Assembly (NCBI RefSeq): GCF_027925155.1
Contig: NZ_BSDY01000007.1
Location: 62,001 to 126,000, forward strand
Direction of reading: 5' to 3'
Source of the DNA: Propionigenium maris DSM 9537
GTDB taxonomy: Bacteria > Fusobacteriota > Fusobacteriia > Fusobacteriales > Fusobacteriaceae
DNA: 64,000 bases
Every line of letters begins with the position of its first letter. The stretch's first letter is position 1. The notes beneath the pieces are model-generated. The model ran no database searches. It worked only from the letters and a program-made list of their open reading frames with translations, and was not told where the DNA came from. The position numbers were made by a program, and so were the translations under genes. Shown one piece after another: positions 14,696-24,926 of the stretch.

Positions 14696-14778
14696 TTAAT
14701 TCTTATAAAAATAAATGAACCCTTAATTGAGTATCCACCTATTAGTTAATACACAGCTTCCATATTCAGGGACTCTAC

Positions 14779-16428
14779 CTAGATATTTACCTTCTTTCCT
14801 CTGGATAAAAACTTAAACACCAGAAGGGAAAGAACAGACATAACTGTCAGTATAGTTGAAAGGGCAGCAGCACTTCCAAAGCTGTCCCTGATTACCTCTG
14901 TATATATGGCAACAGCAATAGTTCCAGTTCTTCCAGTATACAGTATGATAGTGGAGCTCAGCTCATTTATAGTTGAGATCCAGCTGAGTATAAGCCCGGA
15001 AAATATCCCCGGTCCCATCATAATAGCAGTGACCTTGAAGAAGGTCTTCATTGGAGAAACTCCCAGGTTTATAGAAGCCTCCTCTATACTGGGATCTATC
15101 TGGTGGAGGATAGCTGTTCCCGATCTCACTGTATATGCCAGCTTCCTGATAACATAGGAAACTATAAGTATAAACCCTGTTCCACTTAGAAGGAGAGGTC
15201 TCTTATTAAAGCATACCAGAAGTCCTATTCCCAGCACAGATCCCGGGATAACATATGGGAACATAATCAGAATATCCAGGATAGGAGCCAGCCTGTTCTT
15301 CCTCTTAAAGATAATATAGGATAGTATAAGTCCCATGAGCAGCATAACCACTATAGATATAATGGAATATAGGAATGTATTATAGATATTTGATGAAAGC
15401 TTATTCATAATATCATAGTAGCTGTCTAAACTAAATCCAGAAACAAATAGTGGTCCATTGGTTTTCAGGAATGAAGTGTAGATAACAACTAACTGAGGCA
15501 GGAATGCTATGAAGGATATAACTCCTACAAAGAGTGTTGCTAAAACTCTTCTGTTACCTTTAAGTGCCGTTTCCTTAGGGGGTCTGAGAGCATTCATCTT
15601 ATAGCTCTTCCTGGAGATAAGATACTTCTGAAGGAAGAGTACGATGGTAGAGCATGCTACAACTACAACACTTATGGTACTTGCTACAGTGGCATCTCCC
15701 CCCATTTCACTCATGAACTCATCGTAGATCATAACAGGTAAAACCTTGTACCCCTCACCTATAAGCATAGGCGTTCCAAAATCAGCCAGGGAGGTCATAA
15801 ATACCATAAGAGCCCCAGCAGTGATGGAAGGCATAACCAGAGGGAAGGTCACTGTAAAGAGCCTCTGTAGCCTGTTCATTCCAAGGTTTTCAGCAGCCTC
15901 CTCCAGGGAGGCGTCGATGCTGTTTAATGCCCCTGAAGTATAGATATATACATAGGGAAAGAACTTCAGGGTAAATACAATTACTATCCCTGTAAACCCG
16001 TATATAGTTGGCATAACTATCCCAAGGGGACTCAGAAGGTTAGTGATCCACCCGTTTCTTCCCAGAAGCAGTATCCAAGAATATGCTCCGATAAATGGAG
16101 GTGAGAGAAGGGAGATCATAATTATAAGATCCAAAAATCCCTTGAAGTATATATTTGTCCTGCTCATGAAGTAAGCCACAGGAACCCCTATCAGGGTAGC
16201 AAAAAGTGTAGCAGCAAAACACACTGCTAAACTGTGCTTCAATGCATTGAAGTAATAGGGAAGTGAAAAGAAGTCTACATAGTTTTCCAGGGTTACCCTT
16301 CCCGTTGTAGAACTTATAAAACTCTCACTTACCAGTGAAAATGATGGATAGATCAGAAATAAAAATATAAGCACCAGAGATGCCAGAGAAACCATATTCC
16401 AGAAGTTTAAATGTTTATTTATCTTCAT
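14779..16428 (-). CDS. ABC transporter permease, fused double domain (FbpB-like)
   Basis: 549 residues with about twelve membrane helices in two homologous halves. Each half carries the EAA loop that docks the ATPase: EEAAENLGMNRLQRLFTVTFPLVMPSI-like near residue 180 and EEASINLGVSPMKTFFKVTA near residue 450 (both written here in part). Fused permeases of this size belong to the iron(III)/thiamine/phosphonate-type importers. The start ATG overlaps the ATPase stop by one base, so it is coupled. Substrate is set by the two binding proteins upstream. Confidence 0.9.
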   Translation of the reverse strand: MKINKHLNFWNMVSLASLVLIFLFLIYPSFSLVSESFISSTTGRVTLENYVDFFSLPYYFNALKHSLAVCFAATLFATLIGVPVAYFMSRTNIYFKGFLDLIIMISLLSPPFIGAYSWILLLGRNGWITNLLSPLGIVMPTIYGFTGIVIVFTLKFFPYVYIYTSGALNSIDASLEEAAENLGMNRLQRLFTVTFPLVMPSITAGALMVFMTSLADFGTPMLIGEGYKVLPVMIYDEFMSEMGGDATVASTISVVVVACSTIVLFLQKYLISRKSYKMNALRPPKETALKGNRRVLATLFVGVISFIAFLPQLVVIYTSFLKTNGPLFVSGFSLDSYYDIMNKLSSNIYNTFLYSIISIVVMLLMGLILSYIIFKRKNRLAPILDILIMFPYVIPGSVLGIGLLVCFNKRPLLLSGTGFILIVSYVIRKLAYTVRSGTAILHQIDPSIEEASINLGVSPMKTFFKVTAIMMGPGIFSGLILSWISTINELSSTIILYTGRTGTIAVAIYTEVIRDSFGSAAALSTILTVMSVLSLLVFKFLSRGKKVNI

Positions 16429-17423
16429 TAACTTTCCTCACTTCTGTCAAAATATTTCCTCTTATCTTCAGGGAAGATAATTCCAACCTTCTCTCCTATA
16501 CCCTTGATCCCCATATCCTTAGAAAACACCTTTACCTCTATGTTTTCCTCATTTTCTAACTTAACCTCATAGGACACGCACTCCCCTAGGAATGTAGTCA
16601 GGGTAATCTCTCCATTGATATTTCCGGAATCTGCCTCTACAATCAGGGTGTCTTCAGGCCTTACAGAAAGAAGCCTTGAAGAATCTCCTGTAAGAGCTGT
16701 ATCATAGATGAAGTTTGACGTTCCTATAAAGTTGGCAACAAAGGCATTGGCAGGGGAGGAGTATATCTCCTCTGGAGTTCCAATCTGCTGGATTACTCCC
16801 CTGTTCATAACTGCAATCCTGTCGGAAACAGCCAGCGCCTCCTCCTGGTCATGGGTTACATAGATAGTTGTAATGTCCAGAGAGGACTGAAGCTTTTTAA
16901 TGGTAGTCCTCATCTTAACCCTAAGCTTGGCATCAAGGTTGGATAGAGGCTCATCCATGAGCAGGATCTCAGGGTGGATAACGATGGCTCTTGCAAGAGC
17001 CACCCTCTGCTGCTGTCCTCCAGAAAGCTCTGAGGGCTCCTTTTCCGCCTGATCCCTCATCTCTACCATATCAAGGGCATTTAAAACTCTTTCCCTTATC
17101 TCATCCTTGGAAATTTTTCTGGCCTTTAATCCGTAAGCTACATTTTCAAATACGCTTATATGGGGGAAGATAGCATAGTTCTGGAAAACCATTCCTATAT
17201 TTCTCTTATGAGCCGGAATATTATTTATCTTATTCCTACTTATAAAGATGTCTCCAGAGGTGATATCGTTAAATCCAGCTATCATCCTTAAAAGTGTAGT
17301 CTTTCCGCAGCCAGATGGCCCCAGGAGGGTAAAAAACTCCCCCCTCTTTATATCTAAATCAGCTCTGTGAACAGCTGTGAAATCATCATATTTCTTGGTT
17401 ATATCTTTAATGTTAACTCCCAT
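16428..17423 (-). CDS. ABC transporter ATP-binding protein (FbpC/PotA class)
   Basis: 331 residues. Walker A is GPSGCGKTT near residue 34, the Q-loop VFQNYAIFPH near 80, the signature LSGGQQQRVALARA near 133 and Walker B ILLMDEPLSNLDAK near 153. A C-terminal TOBE-like domain (from about residue 235) marks it as an importer ATPase of the iron/polyamine/sugar class. It lies 10 nt after the binding-protein gene and overlaps the permease. Confidence 0.93.
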   Translation of the reverse strand: MGVNIKDITKKYDDFTAVHRADLDIKRGEFFTLLGPSGCGKTTLLRMIAGFNDITSGDIFISRNKINNIPAHKRNIGMVFQNYAIFPHISVFENVAYGLKARKISKDEIRERVLNALDMVEMRDQAEKEPSELSGGQQQRVALARAIVIHPEILLMDEPLSNLDAKLRVKMRTTIKKLQSSLDITTIYVTHDQEEALAVSDRIAVMNRGVIQQIGTPEEIYSSPANAFVANFIGTSNFIYDTALTGDSSRLLSVRPEDTLIVEADSGNINGEITLTTFLGECVSYEVKLENEENIEVKVFSKDMGIKGIGEKVGIIFPEDKRKYFDRSEES

Positions 17424-17432
17424 TTTTTAACC

Positions 17433-18467
17433 TTATTCCTTTCCTGAAACTATATTTTTCCATCTATTTACTATTGTTTTTTTGCTTTCTGAAGCCCATT
17501 CAAAATCATAGTCAACTAACTTAATCTCTGAGAGAGGAAGTAAGCCCTCTGGAGCAGCAACATCATCTCTTACTCCTCTGATCTTAAATTCGCTAGCTAA
17601 AGTCTTTTGAACTTCTTCACTTACGATATAGTCTAGGAATAATTTAGCGTTTTCTTCATTGACAGCACCCTTGATTAGGGCAGCAGCATCTGGAACAGCT
17701 GATGTACCTTCAGAGGGGTATACTATTCCAATGTGCCCACCGGCATTTCTATATTTAATAGCCCCTTTTTCATGAGCCAGTCCAATGGAATATTCCTTAT
17801 CTACAACACCTTTAGGAACACCAGAAGAACTTCCCAGGATCTTACCATCCAGATTAGCTATAAATTTCTTGATAAAATCAAATCCACCTTCGTTGTCCTT
17901 TCCATAGGCAGTTAAAAGAGTGGCAGTGATGGTGTAAGATGATCCGGATTTAACAGGGGAAGCCATAGCAACCTGTCCTTTCCACTTAGGATCAGCTGCA
18001 TCAGCCCAAGAAGTAGGGATGTCGTCTCCAGTTACAATATCAGTATTATAGATGATAACCATAGGCAGAAGGGCAAAACCAAACCACTTATCCTCAGTAT
18101 CTCTAAATAGAGGATCTATCCTATCGTGACTTGCAGTTTTATATGGTGCAAAGTATTCTTTAAAGGAGTTAAGGGATTCAGCTCCTCCCCCCCAGATAAC
18201 ATCTCCCAGTGGGTTTGTACTTTCAGCCTGGATTCTTTTAAGGATTTCTCCTGTTCCAGCTGCAACGATATTAACCTTTATTCCTGTTTCTTCAGTAAAA
18301 CTATTTGTAATAGTATTTAGAAGTTGAGATGGGTGCGATGAATACACAGTCACCTCGTTACTTTTTACAGGTGCTTCGGAAGTTTTAGCCTCCTCCTTTC
18401 CACAACCTACAAGTAACATAAGCGATACCGCCAACAGTAGATTTAAAATATTTTTCAACTTTTTCAT
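17433..18467 (-). CDS. ABC transporter substrate-binding lipoprotein, paralogue 1
   Basis: 344 residues with a lipoprotein signal (LLLAVSLMLLVGC, lipid Cys near 22). The mature protein has the type 2 periplasmic-binding fold of the iron(III)/AfuA group: VTVYSSHPSQLLNTITNSFT at the N-terminus, WGGGAESLNSFK, GIVYPSEGTSAVPDAAALIK later. The paired tyrosines used by FbpA for ferric ion are not seen, so an organic phosphate, phosphonate or amine ligand is at least as likely as iron. About 65-70% similar by eye to the protein encoded just upstream. Confidence 0.88.
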   Translation of the reverse strand: MKKLKNILNLLLAVSLMLLVGCGKEEAKTSEAPVKSNEVTVYSSHPSQLLNTITNSFTEETGIKVNIVAAGTGEILKRIQAESTNPLGDVIWGGGAESLNSFKEYFAPYKTASHDRIDPLFRDTEDKWFGFALLPMVIIYNTDIVTGDDIPTSWADAADPKWKGQVAMASPVKSGSSYTITATLLTAYGKDNEGGFDFIKKFIANLDGKILGSSSGVPKGVVDKEYSIGLAHEKGAIKYRNAGGHIGIVYPSEGTSAVPDAAALIKGAVNEENAKLFLDYIVSEEVQKTLASEFKIRGVRDDVAAPEGLLPLSEIKLVDYDFEWASESKKTIVNRWKNIVSGKE

Positions 18468-18494
18468 ATTGTTCCTCCCCGTACTGTTTTTTTA

Positions 18495-18517
18495 TCAGTC
18501 TAATAGTAAACATTTTA
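18495..18517. promoter_or_regulatory. Inverted repeat upstream of paralogue 1
   Basis: GTCTAA and TTAGAC separated by 11 bp, between the two binding-protein genes; a possible operator or start of an internal promoter. Confidence 0.35.
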
Positions 18518-18560
18518 GACAGTTCATTTAATAATATCAAATTTAATTGACCATTGCAAT

Positions 18561-19598
18561 TTAAATAGTGTTATCCTGTTCTCTCCCTGAAACTATATCC
18601 TTCCACCTCTTAACTATCCTTTCCTTACTCTGAGAAGCCCAGTCAAAATCATAGTCCAGTAGTTTGATCTCTGAGATTGGTCCCAGCCCCTTGGGAAGGG
18701 CAACATCATCTCTGACTCCCCTGATGTTAAACTTAGTAGCCAGAGTAGACTGTACCTCCTCACTGGTTATATAATCCAGGAACAGTTTAGCATTTTCCTC
18801 GTTGACAGCCCCCTTTATCAGAGCAGCCCCATCGGGAACAACTGAAGTACCCTCGGAAGGATATACTATTCCTATATGTCCACCGGCATTTTTATACTTG
18901 ATGGCTGAGCTCTCCAGGGTCAGCCCGATGGCATATTCCCCGTCTACAACCCCCTTGGGAACAGCAGAGGAACCTCCTAAAACCTTACCATCCAGGTTAG
19001 CTACAAACTCCTTAATAAAATCAAAGCCTTCCTCGTTATCCTTTCCAAAGGCAGTTAAAAGGGTAGCTGTAATTGTATAGGCAGAACCGGACTTAACCGG
19101 GGATGCCATGGCAATCCTTCCCCTCCACTTAGGGTCGGTAAGGTCCCTCCAAGATGTAGGAGCCTCCTCCTCTGTTACAAGGTCTGTATTATAGATCATA
19201 ACCATAGGCAGAAGGGCAAAACCAAACCACCTATCCTCAGTATCTCTAAATTGGGGATCTATCTTATGGTTATTTTTAGTTTTATAGGGTTCGAAGTACT
19301 CCTTATAAGAATTTAAAGATTCAGCTCCACCGCCAAAGATAAGATCTCCCAGGGGATTGGCACTCTCTGCCTGGATCTTCTTTAGGAGCTCCCCAGTTCC
19401 GGCTACAACAAGGTTGACCTTTATTCCTGTTTCCTCTGTGAACCCCTTGGTTACACTATTGATAGCATCGGGAAAGAGGGGGGAGTACACCGTTACCTCA
19501 TTACTTTTATGAGGAACCTTGTCCTCCTCTCTACCACAGCCTGCTACCAGGAGTGACAGCGTCACTATTAAACTTAAAAACTTTGTTAACTTCTTCAT
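18561..19598 (-). CDS. ABC transporter substrate-binding lipoprotein, paralogue 2
   Basis: 345 residues, signal MKKLTKFLSLIVTLSLLVAGC with lipid Cys21. It aligns along its whole length with the protein at 17433-18467; the ligand-facing segments FGGGAESLNSYKEYFEPYKT and MASPVKSGSAYTITATLLTA are nearly the same, whereas the surface differs. One transporter (single ATPase and permease) thus has two binding proteins, perhaps for related ligands or affinities. It is the first gene of the cluster and has a good AGGAGGAAT ribosome site. Confidence 0.88.
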   Translation of the reverse strand: MKKLTKFLSLIVTLSLLVAGCGREEDKVPHKSNEVTVYSPLFPDAINSVTKGFTEETGIKVNLVVAGTGELLKKIQAESANPLGDLIFGGGAESLNSYKEYFEPYKTKNNHKIDPQFRDTEDRWFGFALLPMVMIYNTDLVTEEEAPTSWRDLTDPKWRGRIAMASPVKSGSAYTITATLLTAFGKDNEEGFDFIKEFVANLDGKVLGGSSAVPKGVVDGEYAIGLTLESSAIKYKNAGGHIGIVYPSEGTSVVPDGAALIKGAVNEENAKLFLDYITSEEVQSTLATKFNIRGVRDDVALPKGLGPISEIKLLDYDFDWASQSKERIVKRWKDIVSGREQDNTI

Positions 19599-19846
19599 GT
19601 GATTCCTCCTGAAATTGTATTATAATTAATCTAAAAGAACTACTTTTAAACAACAGTATAAATAGTATCAGGTTTAGATATCTATTGCAATTAAAAGAGA
19701 AAAAATAAAAAACATTAGTTAAATTTTTAAAACTATTTTATTGTATAAAAAAGTTAAAAAAGTAATTCCAACGAAAATGTTGACTATTAATAGGGATTAT
19801 TTTTATGCTATACTTTTCTACAGAATCAGGATAAAGGAGATATGAG

Positions 19847-20788
19847 ATGAATAAAAAACCTACACTAGTTATTATGGCTGCAGGAATGGGAAGCAGATAT
19901 GGCGGCTTAAAACAGATCGACTCCATTGGCCTCAATGGTGAGATTATAATGGATTACTCTATCTATGATGCCAGGTTAGCGGGTTTCGGAAAGATAGTTT
20001 TTGTTATAAAGGAGGAGTTTTACCAGGTATTTAAGGAGAAGATCGGGGATAGGATCTCAAAGTTAGAGGATATAGAGGTTAGATATGTATTCCAGGATAT
20101 AAATTCGATCCCTGATGGCTATAGAGTTCCTGAGGAGAGGGTCAAGCCCTGGGGGACGGGACACGCTGTTTTATCCTGCAAAGATGTTATAGATGAGCCC
20201 TTTGCAGTTATAAATGCCGATGATTTCTACGGCTCAACAACCTTTAAGCTGATCCACGATGAACTTGTAAATCAAAAAAATGAATACGGGTACTCAATGG
20301 TTGGCTTTCAGCTGGATAAAACGATCAGTGAAAACGGAAGTGTAGCCAGGGGAATATGTACACTGGACACCGAGGGAAACCTGGTTTCAGTAGAGGAGAA
20401 AACCAAAATAGAGGAGATTTCTGGAAGGATCTACTCCCTTGAGGAGAAATGTAGTTCAAAGGAGGACAGGGCGGACCTTGTGAAAGTAGAGCTGGAGGGA
20501 AGTACTCCTGTATCTATGAATATCTGGGGATTCATGCCATCTATATTCAGAGAGCTGGAGTCTGGATTTGAAAAGTTCCTAGAGGAAAATATAGAAGATC
20601 TAAAAGCTGAATTTTATATTCCCAGCCTTGTAGATGACCTGATCAAATCAGGTAAGGCAGTTGTTAGGGTATTGGAAACCCAGGAAAAGTGGCATGGGGT
20701 GACCTATCAGAAGGATAAGGTGGGAGTTGCTGAAGCACTGAAAAATATGACCCCTGATATCTACCCAGACAGATATATAAACAGTTAG
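19847..20788 (+). CDS. Sugar-nucleotide-type nucleotidyltransferase
   Basis: 313 residues. The N-terminus LVIMAAGMGSRYGGLKQIDS is the nucleotide-binding G-x-G-x-R loop with catalytic Lys of the GlmU/RfbA nucleotidyltransferase superfamily, and VINADDFYG near residue 125 holds the metal-binding Asp. The family makes NDP-sugars, NDP-choline and similar compounds; this subfamily, of similar size in many clostridia and fusobacteria, has no assigned substrate that I know. Start from the ATG after AAAGGAG. It is alone on the plus strand, divergent from the ABC cluster. Confidence 0.8.
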   Translation: MNKKPTLVIMAAGMGSRYGGLKQIDSIGLNGEIIMDYSIYDARLAGFGKIVFVIKEEFYQVFKEKIGDRISKLEDIEVRYVFQDINSIPDGYRVPEERVKPWGTGHAVLSCKDVIDEPFAVINADDFYGSTTFKLIHDELVNQKNEYGYSMVGFQLDKTISENGSVARGICTLDTEGNLVSVEEKTKIEEISGRIYSLEEKCSSKEDRADLVKVELEGSTPVSMNIWGFMPSIFRELESGFEKFLEENIEDLKAEFYIPSLVDDLIKSGKAVVRVLETQEKWHGVTYQKDKVGVAEALKNMTPDIYPDRYINS

Positions 20789-20973
20789 AGGAAAAGTCCA
20801 TTTATGATATAGCTTTGAATTTTAAAAAAAATTTATTTTCTGACCCTGCCTCCAGGAGTCACTATACTTGACTTTTTTAAGTTTTAAGATTTTGTGAACT
20901 AATTAATTAGACCCACAGTACTTGTTTTATAATCCAAATAGGGGTAAAATCAGATTAAATTAAAGAGAAAACT

Positions 20974-21045
20974 TTGCATGACCGGCGGATAGTGGGACCG
21001 ACTCACAGGGATTGCAATAGTATAGAAGCCGACCGCCTGGGCGAA
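20974..21045 (+). ncRNA. ZTP riboswitch (pfl motif)
   Basis: The 5' part has P1 TTGCA/TGCAA around GACCGGCGGA and a hairpin AGTGGG-accga-CTCAC. The 3' part is the conserved GCCGACCGCCTGGGC, whose CCGCC can pair with GGCGG of the 5' part as the pseudoknot. This is the consensus layout of pfl RNAs, which sense ZTP/ZMP and so one-carbon (10-formyl-THF) shortage. Located directly before pflB, one of the classical targets. Confidence 0.88.
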
Positions 21046-21087
21046 TAGATTGATTGTTTCAGTCTGTTTGTCCAGGCGGTTTTTTTA
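21033..21087 (+). terminator. Terminator switched by the ZTP riboswitch
   Basis: CCGCCTGG (21033-21040, part of the conserved 3' riboswitch domain) pairs with CCAGGCGG (21072-21079), followed by TTTTTTT. Ligand binding would hold CCGCC in the pseudoknot and prevent termination: an ON switch. Confidence 0.88.
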
Positions 21088-21112
21088 TAAAAAAATTTGG
21101 GGGATGATGGGA

Positions 21113-23347
21113 ATGAAAGGTTTTGAAGTGTGGAATGAGTTTATAGGTGGCAGATGGCAGGAAGAGATCCATGTGAGGGATTTTATTCAGAGGAACTACA
21201 CTCCCTACTATGGGGATGAATCCTTTTTGGCGGGAGCTACAGAGAGGACCAGGGAACTCTTTGAAAAGCTGGAGGACCTCAGGAGGGTGGAGCTGGAAAG
21301 AAAGGGTGTGGTAGATATCGATACCCATACTGTATCCTCCCTTCTTACCTATGGGGCAGGGTACCTGGATAAAGAAAGGGAGATAATAGTGGGGCTCCAG
21401 ACGGACAGCCCCCTGAAAAGAGGGGTAAATCCCTTTGGAGGGATAAAGATGACCAGGCGGGCAGTGGAAGCTTACGGGTATGAACTGGATGACAGGATCG
21501 AGGACTACTTTGCCTATAAAACAACCCACAATGACGGGGTTTTCAGGGTATACAACCAGGCTATGAAGACAGCCAGGAGCACAGGGATAATCACAGGGCT
21601 CCCCGATGCCTACGGCAGGGGGCGTATTATCGGAGACTACAGAAGGGTAGCCCTCTATGGAGTAGATCGCCTTATAGAGGATAAGAAAAGGGACAGGAGC
21701 CTCTACGGTATGAAAAGGATGAACGAGGAAAATATAAGGCTTATGGAGGAGATCTACAAGCAGATCGATTTCCTGGAAAAATTAAAGAAGATGGCAGAAA
21801 TTTATGGATGCGATATCTCCATGCCTGCCAAGGATGCCAGAGAAGCCGTGCAGTGGCTCTACTTTGCCTATCTGGGAGCAATCAAGGAGCAAAATGGAGC
21901 TGCAATGTCCCTTGGAAGGGTCAGTACATTCTTGGATATATATTTTCAGAGGGATATCCAGAGGGGAGCCCTGGATGAAGGGGGAGCCCAGGAGATAATA
22001 GATGATTTTGTTCTCAAGCTTAGGATGGTAAGGCAGCTGAGAACCCCTGAATACAATGAACTTTTTGCAGGGGATCCCAACTGGATTACAGAGGTTATAG
22101 GGGGAGTGGGAGTAGACGGCCGTTCTATGGTTACAAAGACATCCTACAGAGTTCTGAACACCCTCTATACCCTAGCACCTGCACCTGAGCCAAACCTCAC
22201 TGTATTGTGGTCTGAAAACCTTCCCGTGGAGTTTAAGAGGTTTTGTGCAAAGGTTTCAATGGATACAGACTCCATTCAGTATGAGAATGATGACCTTATG
22301 AGGCCTCGGTATGGAGATGACTACGGGATAGCCTGCTGTGTATCTGCCATGAAGATAGGGGAGCAGATGCAGTATTTCGGGGCCAGGTGCAATATGCCTA
22401 AGATACTTCTCATGGCATTGAATGGTGGAAGGGATGAGATCTCTGGAGTGCAGATAGGACCTGAGATGGAAAGTGTAGGGGATACTCCCCTGGATTATGA
22501 CAAGGTAGTAGAGAGACTTGCCATTTACCGTGAGTGGCTCTGCGAGCTCTATGTAAATACCATGAATGTCATACACTTTATGCACGACAAGTATGCCTAT
22601 GAAAAAACCCAGATGGCCCTTCACAATACCGAGGTGGAAAGGTTTATGGCCTTTGGGATGGCCGGCTTATCAGTTGTAGCAGACTCCCTGAGTGCCATAA
22701 AGTACGCTAAGGTGACTCCTGTAAAGGATGAGAGGGGAATCATAATAGATTTCAAAGTAGAGGGAAGCTTCCCTAAGTTTGGAAATAACGATGACAGGGT
22801 GGATACAATAGCCTCCCAGATCACCGAGGATTTTATAGCTGATCTCAGAAAGCACGAAACTTACAGGGATTCTATCCACACCCTCTCCATCCTTACAATA
22901 ACCTCCAATGTAGTTTACGGAAAGAAGACGGGAGCTACTCCAGATGGAAGAAGGAGGGGGGAACCCTTTGCCCCAGGGGCAAACCCTATGCACAACAGGG
23001 AGGAGAGGGGAGCACTGGCTTCCCTGAGCTCTGTAACAAAGATTCCCTATGATGCATGCCGTGACGGTATCTCCTGTACCTTTAGCATCCCTCCTAAAAC
23101 TCTGGGGAAAACAGAGGAGGAAAGAAAGATTATCCTGGAATCCATCTTAGACGGTTACTTTATACAAAATGGACACCACCTCAATGTAAATGTTCTGGAC
23201 AGGGAGAAACTGGAGGATGCTATGGCACATCCCGAGAACTATCCAAACCTCACCATAAGGGTCTCGGGATACGCTGTAAACTTTAATTCCCTGAGCAGGG
23301 AGCAGCAGAGAGAGGTAATAAGCAGGACCTTCCACAGCAATATATAG
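21113..23347 (+). CDS. pflB: Pyruvate formate-lyase (formate C-acetyltransferase)
   Basis: It converts pyruvate and CoA to acetyl-CoA and formate by a glycyl radical. The frame is open from 21050, but that start lies in the terminator; the ATG at 21113 gives 744 residues, the usual length. The active-site pair Cys408-Cys409 ([11 protein letters not shown]) and the radical Gly719 (RVSGYAV) are intact, so this is true PFL and not a diol dehydratase. No pflA activase is adjacent, which is unusual because the two are often neighbours. Control by the ZTP riboswitch links it to one-carbon supply through formate. Confidence 0.96.
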   Translation: MKGFEVWNEFIGGRWQEEIHVRDFIQRNYTPYYGDESFLAGATERTRELFEKLEDLRRVELERKGVVDIDTHTVSSLLTYGAGYLDKEREIIVGLQTDSPLKRGVNPFGGIKMTRRAVEAYGYELDDRIEDYFAYKTTHNDGVFRVYNQAMKTARSTGIITGLPDAYGRGRIIGDYRRVALYGVDRLIEDKKRDRSLYGMKRMNEENIRLMEEIYKQIDFLEKLKKMAEIYGCDISMPAKDAREAVQWLYFAYLGAIKEQNGAAMSLGRVSTFLDIYFQRDIQRGALDEGGAQEIIDDFVLKLRMVRQLRTPEYNELFAGDPNWITEVIGGVGVDGRSMVTKTSYRVLNTLYTLAPAPEPNLTVLWSENLPVEFKRFCAKVSMDTDSIQYENDDLMRPRYGDDYGIACCVSAMKIGEQMQYFGARCNMPKILLMALNGGRDEISGVQIGPEMESVGDTPLDYDKVVERLAIYREWLCELYVNTMNVIHFMHDKYAYEKTQMALHNTEVERFMAFGMAGLSVVADSLSAIKYAKVTPVKDERGIIIDFKVEGSFPKFGNNDDRVDTIASQITEDFIADLRKHETYRDSIHTLSILTITSNVVYGKKTGATPDGRRRGEPFAPGANPMHNREERGALASLSSVTKIPYDACRDGISCTFSIPPKTLGKTEEERKIILESILDGYFIQNGHHLNVNVLDREKLEDAMAHPENYPNLTIRVSGYAVNFNSLSREQQREVISRTFHSNI

Positions 23348-23374
23348 ATAGGTTATTAAAATGCTGATTTTATT

Positions 23375-23412
23375 TGAGCTCTCTAGAGGATCAACTCTGA
23401 GGGCTCTTTTTT
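23375..23412 (+). terminator. pflB terminator
   Basis: GAGCTCTC and GAGGGCTC arms followed by TTTTTT, about 28 nt after the stop. Confidence 0.75.
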
Positions 23413-23774
23413 ATTAGAAAAGTTAAATCTCTTAACTCTTTAAAAGTAAACTTGAACTTTTCTCCAGTTCTTTTTTAACCTCCTAAGCAAGGCAGCTTTA
23501 TCTCCCAGGTGACCTCCAGAGATTTCCAGATAACCGCTACTTTAGGAGAGTAGGAAAACCATCTAGCTGCTACCTTTATTTACTCTTATCTCCCCTTAAC
23601 TTCTCCCAGTTAAGCTCTCTATTTAAGGAAACTCCAAGGGGAATCATTAAAAAATCATTGTAGTTTTTTAACTAAGTTAATAAAGTTGTCTCCATCAAAC
23701 CCCATAATATAAAGGAAAGTTTAAATAGCTCATTTTTTGTGAAAAAAGAACCTAAAAATAAACGTATCGATCGA
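23413..23774. other. Spacer between pflB and mgl promoter
   Basis: No gene supported. The part around 23430-23640 is CT-rich with no clear ORF. The palindrome ATCGATCGAT (23766-23775) lies just upstream of the mgl -35 box. Confidence 0.45.
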
Positions 23775-23814
23775 TTGACAGACACTATTTCTGATAGTAA
23801 TCTTATATCAGAAA
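23775..23814 (+). promoter_or_regulatory. mgl promoter with overlapping inverted repeat
   Basis: TTGACA (23775-23780), 17-bp spacer, TAATCT (23798-23803). A perfect inverted repeat, TTTCTGATA (23788-23796) and TATCAGAAA (23806-23814), straddles the -10 region, as expected for a repressor operator; as RNA it would also form a hairpin. Confidence 0.65.
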
Positions 23815-23844
23815 AGGGGCATTAAAATAACAGGAGGGGAAGAG

Positions 23845-24864
23845 ATGAAAAAATTAGGATTATTTCTTGCATCGTTAACACTTATGGCGGGACTCACAGG
23901 TTGTGGAGGAGAAAAACCAGCCGATACAAAAACAGATTTTAAAACAATAGGATTTACAATCTATAAGTATGATGACAACTTTATGGCTCTTGTTAGACAG
24001 GCTATTGAGGGAGCTGGAAACACTGCTGGAGACAGTGTAAAGATCCTCATGAATGATTCGCAGAACGACCAGTCCAAGCAAAACGATCAGATCGACGTTA
24101 TGCTTTCAAAGGGAGTTGATGCTCTGGCAATTAACCTAGTTGACCCTGCAGCAGCTCAGACTATTATCGATAAAGTTAAGAAGGAAAATATACCAGTGGT
24201 ATTTTACAATAAGGAGCCATTCAAGGAGGCTATGGACAGCTATGACCTGGCTTACTATGTAGGTACTGAATCAAAGGAATCTGGAATTATTCAAGGAGAC
24301 CTTATTGCAAAACACTGGGCAGCTAACCCAGAGTGGGACCTAAACGGAGACGGAAAGATACAGTATGTGCTCCTAAAGGGAGAGCCTGGACATCCAGATG
24401 CCGAAGCCAGAACAACTTACGTTATCAAAACTCTAAATGAGGAGCACGGTATCACTACAGAGGAACTTCACATGGATACAGCTATGTGGGATACAGCCCA
24501 GGCCAAGGACAAGGTGGAAGCATGGCTTTCTGGACCTAATGCAGATAAGATTGAGATGGTTATCTGTAACAACGACGGAATGGCAATGGGTGCTGTGGAG
24601 GCTCTTAAAGCCAACAACAGATCGGACCTTCCTGTATTTGGTGTAGATGCTCTTTCAGAGGCTCTCGTGATGGTGGAAAATGGAGAGATGGCAGGGACTG
24701 TACTAAATGATGCACCAAACCAGGGACAGGCTACCTTTGATCTGGCTCTAAACCTTGCTGAGGGGAAGGCTGCTACAGAAGGAACTGCTTGGGAGCTTCA
24801 AGGAAAGGCTGTTCGTGTACCGTATGTAGGTGTGGACAAGGATAACCTGGAAGATTTTAAATAA
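23845..24864 (+). CDS. mglB: Galactose/glucose-binding lipoprotein
   Basis: 339 residues. Lipoprotein signal ends LMAGLTGC (Cys20), as expected if it is membrane anchored. The mature protein is a type 1 periplasmic-binding fold like Mgl[13 protein letters not shown] at the start, a calcium-binding EF-hand-like loop DLNGDGKIQ near residue 168, [14 protein letters not shown] and [10 protein letters not shown] later. The calcium loop is characteristic of the galactose/glucose-binding protein. First gene of mglBAC, with a strong AGGAGGGG site. Confidence 0.95.
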   Translation: MKKLGLFLASLTLMAGLTGCGGEKPADTKTDFKTIGFTIYKYDDNFMALVRQAIEGAGNTAGDSVKILMNDSQNDQSKQNDQIDVMLSKGVDALAINLVDPAAAQTIIDKVKKENIPVVFYNKEPFKEAMDSYDLAYYVGTESKESGIIQGDLIAKHWAANPEWDLNGDGKIQYVLLKGEPGHPDAEARTTYVIKTLNEEHGITTEELHMDTAMWDTAQAKDKVEAWLSGPNADKIEMVICNNDGMAMGAVEALKANNRSDLPVFGVDALSEALVMVENGEMAGTVLNDAPNQGQATFDLALNLAEGKAATEGTAWELQGKAVRVPYVGVDKDNLEDFK

Positions 24865-24926
24865 AAAGAGTTCTTTAGAGAGGGTGCCCAGCACTCTCTC
24901 TTACATTTAGAGAAGGAGTATTTTAT

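Noticed and set aside
14779..19598. Firm call of a ferric iron (FbpABC) importer
   Set aside because: The subunit architecture fits, but the binding proteins lack the recognisable tyrosine pair, so the substrate was left open.
22256..23335. Minus-strand ORFs opposite pflB
   Set aside because: No start signals and no family similarity; pflB occupies the region fully.
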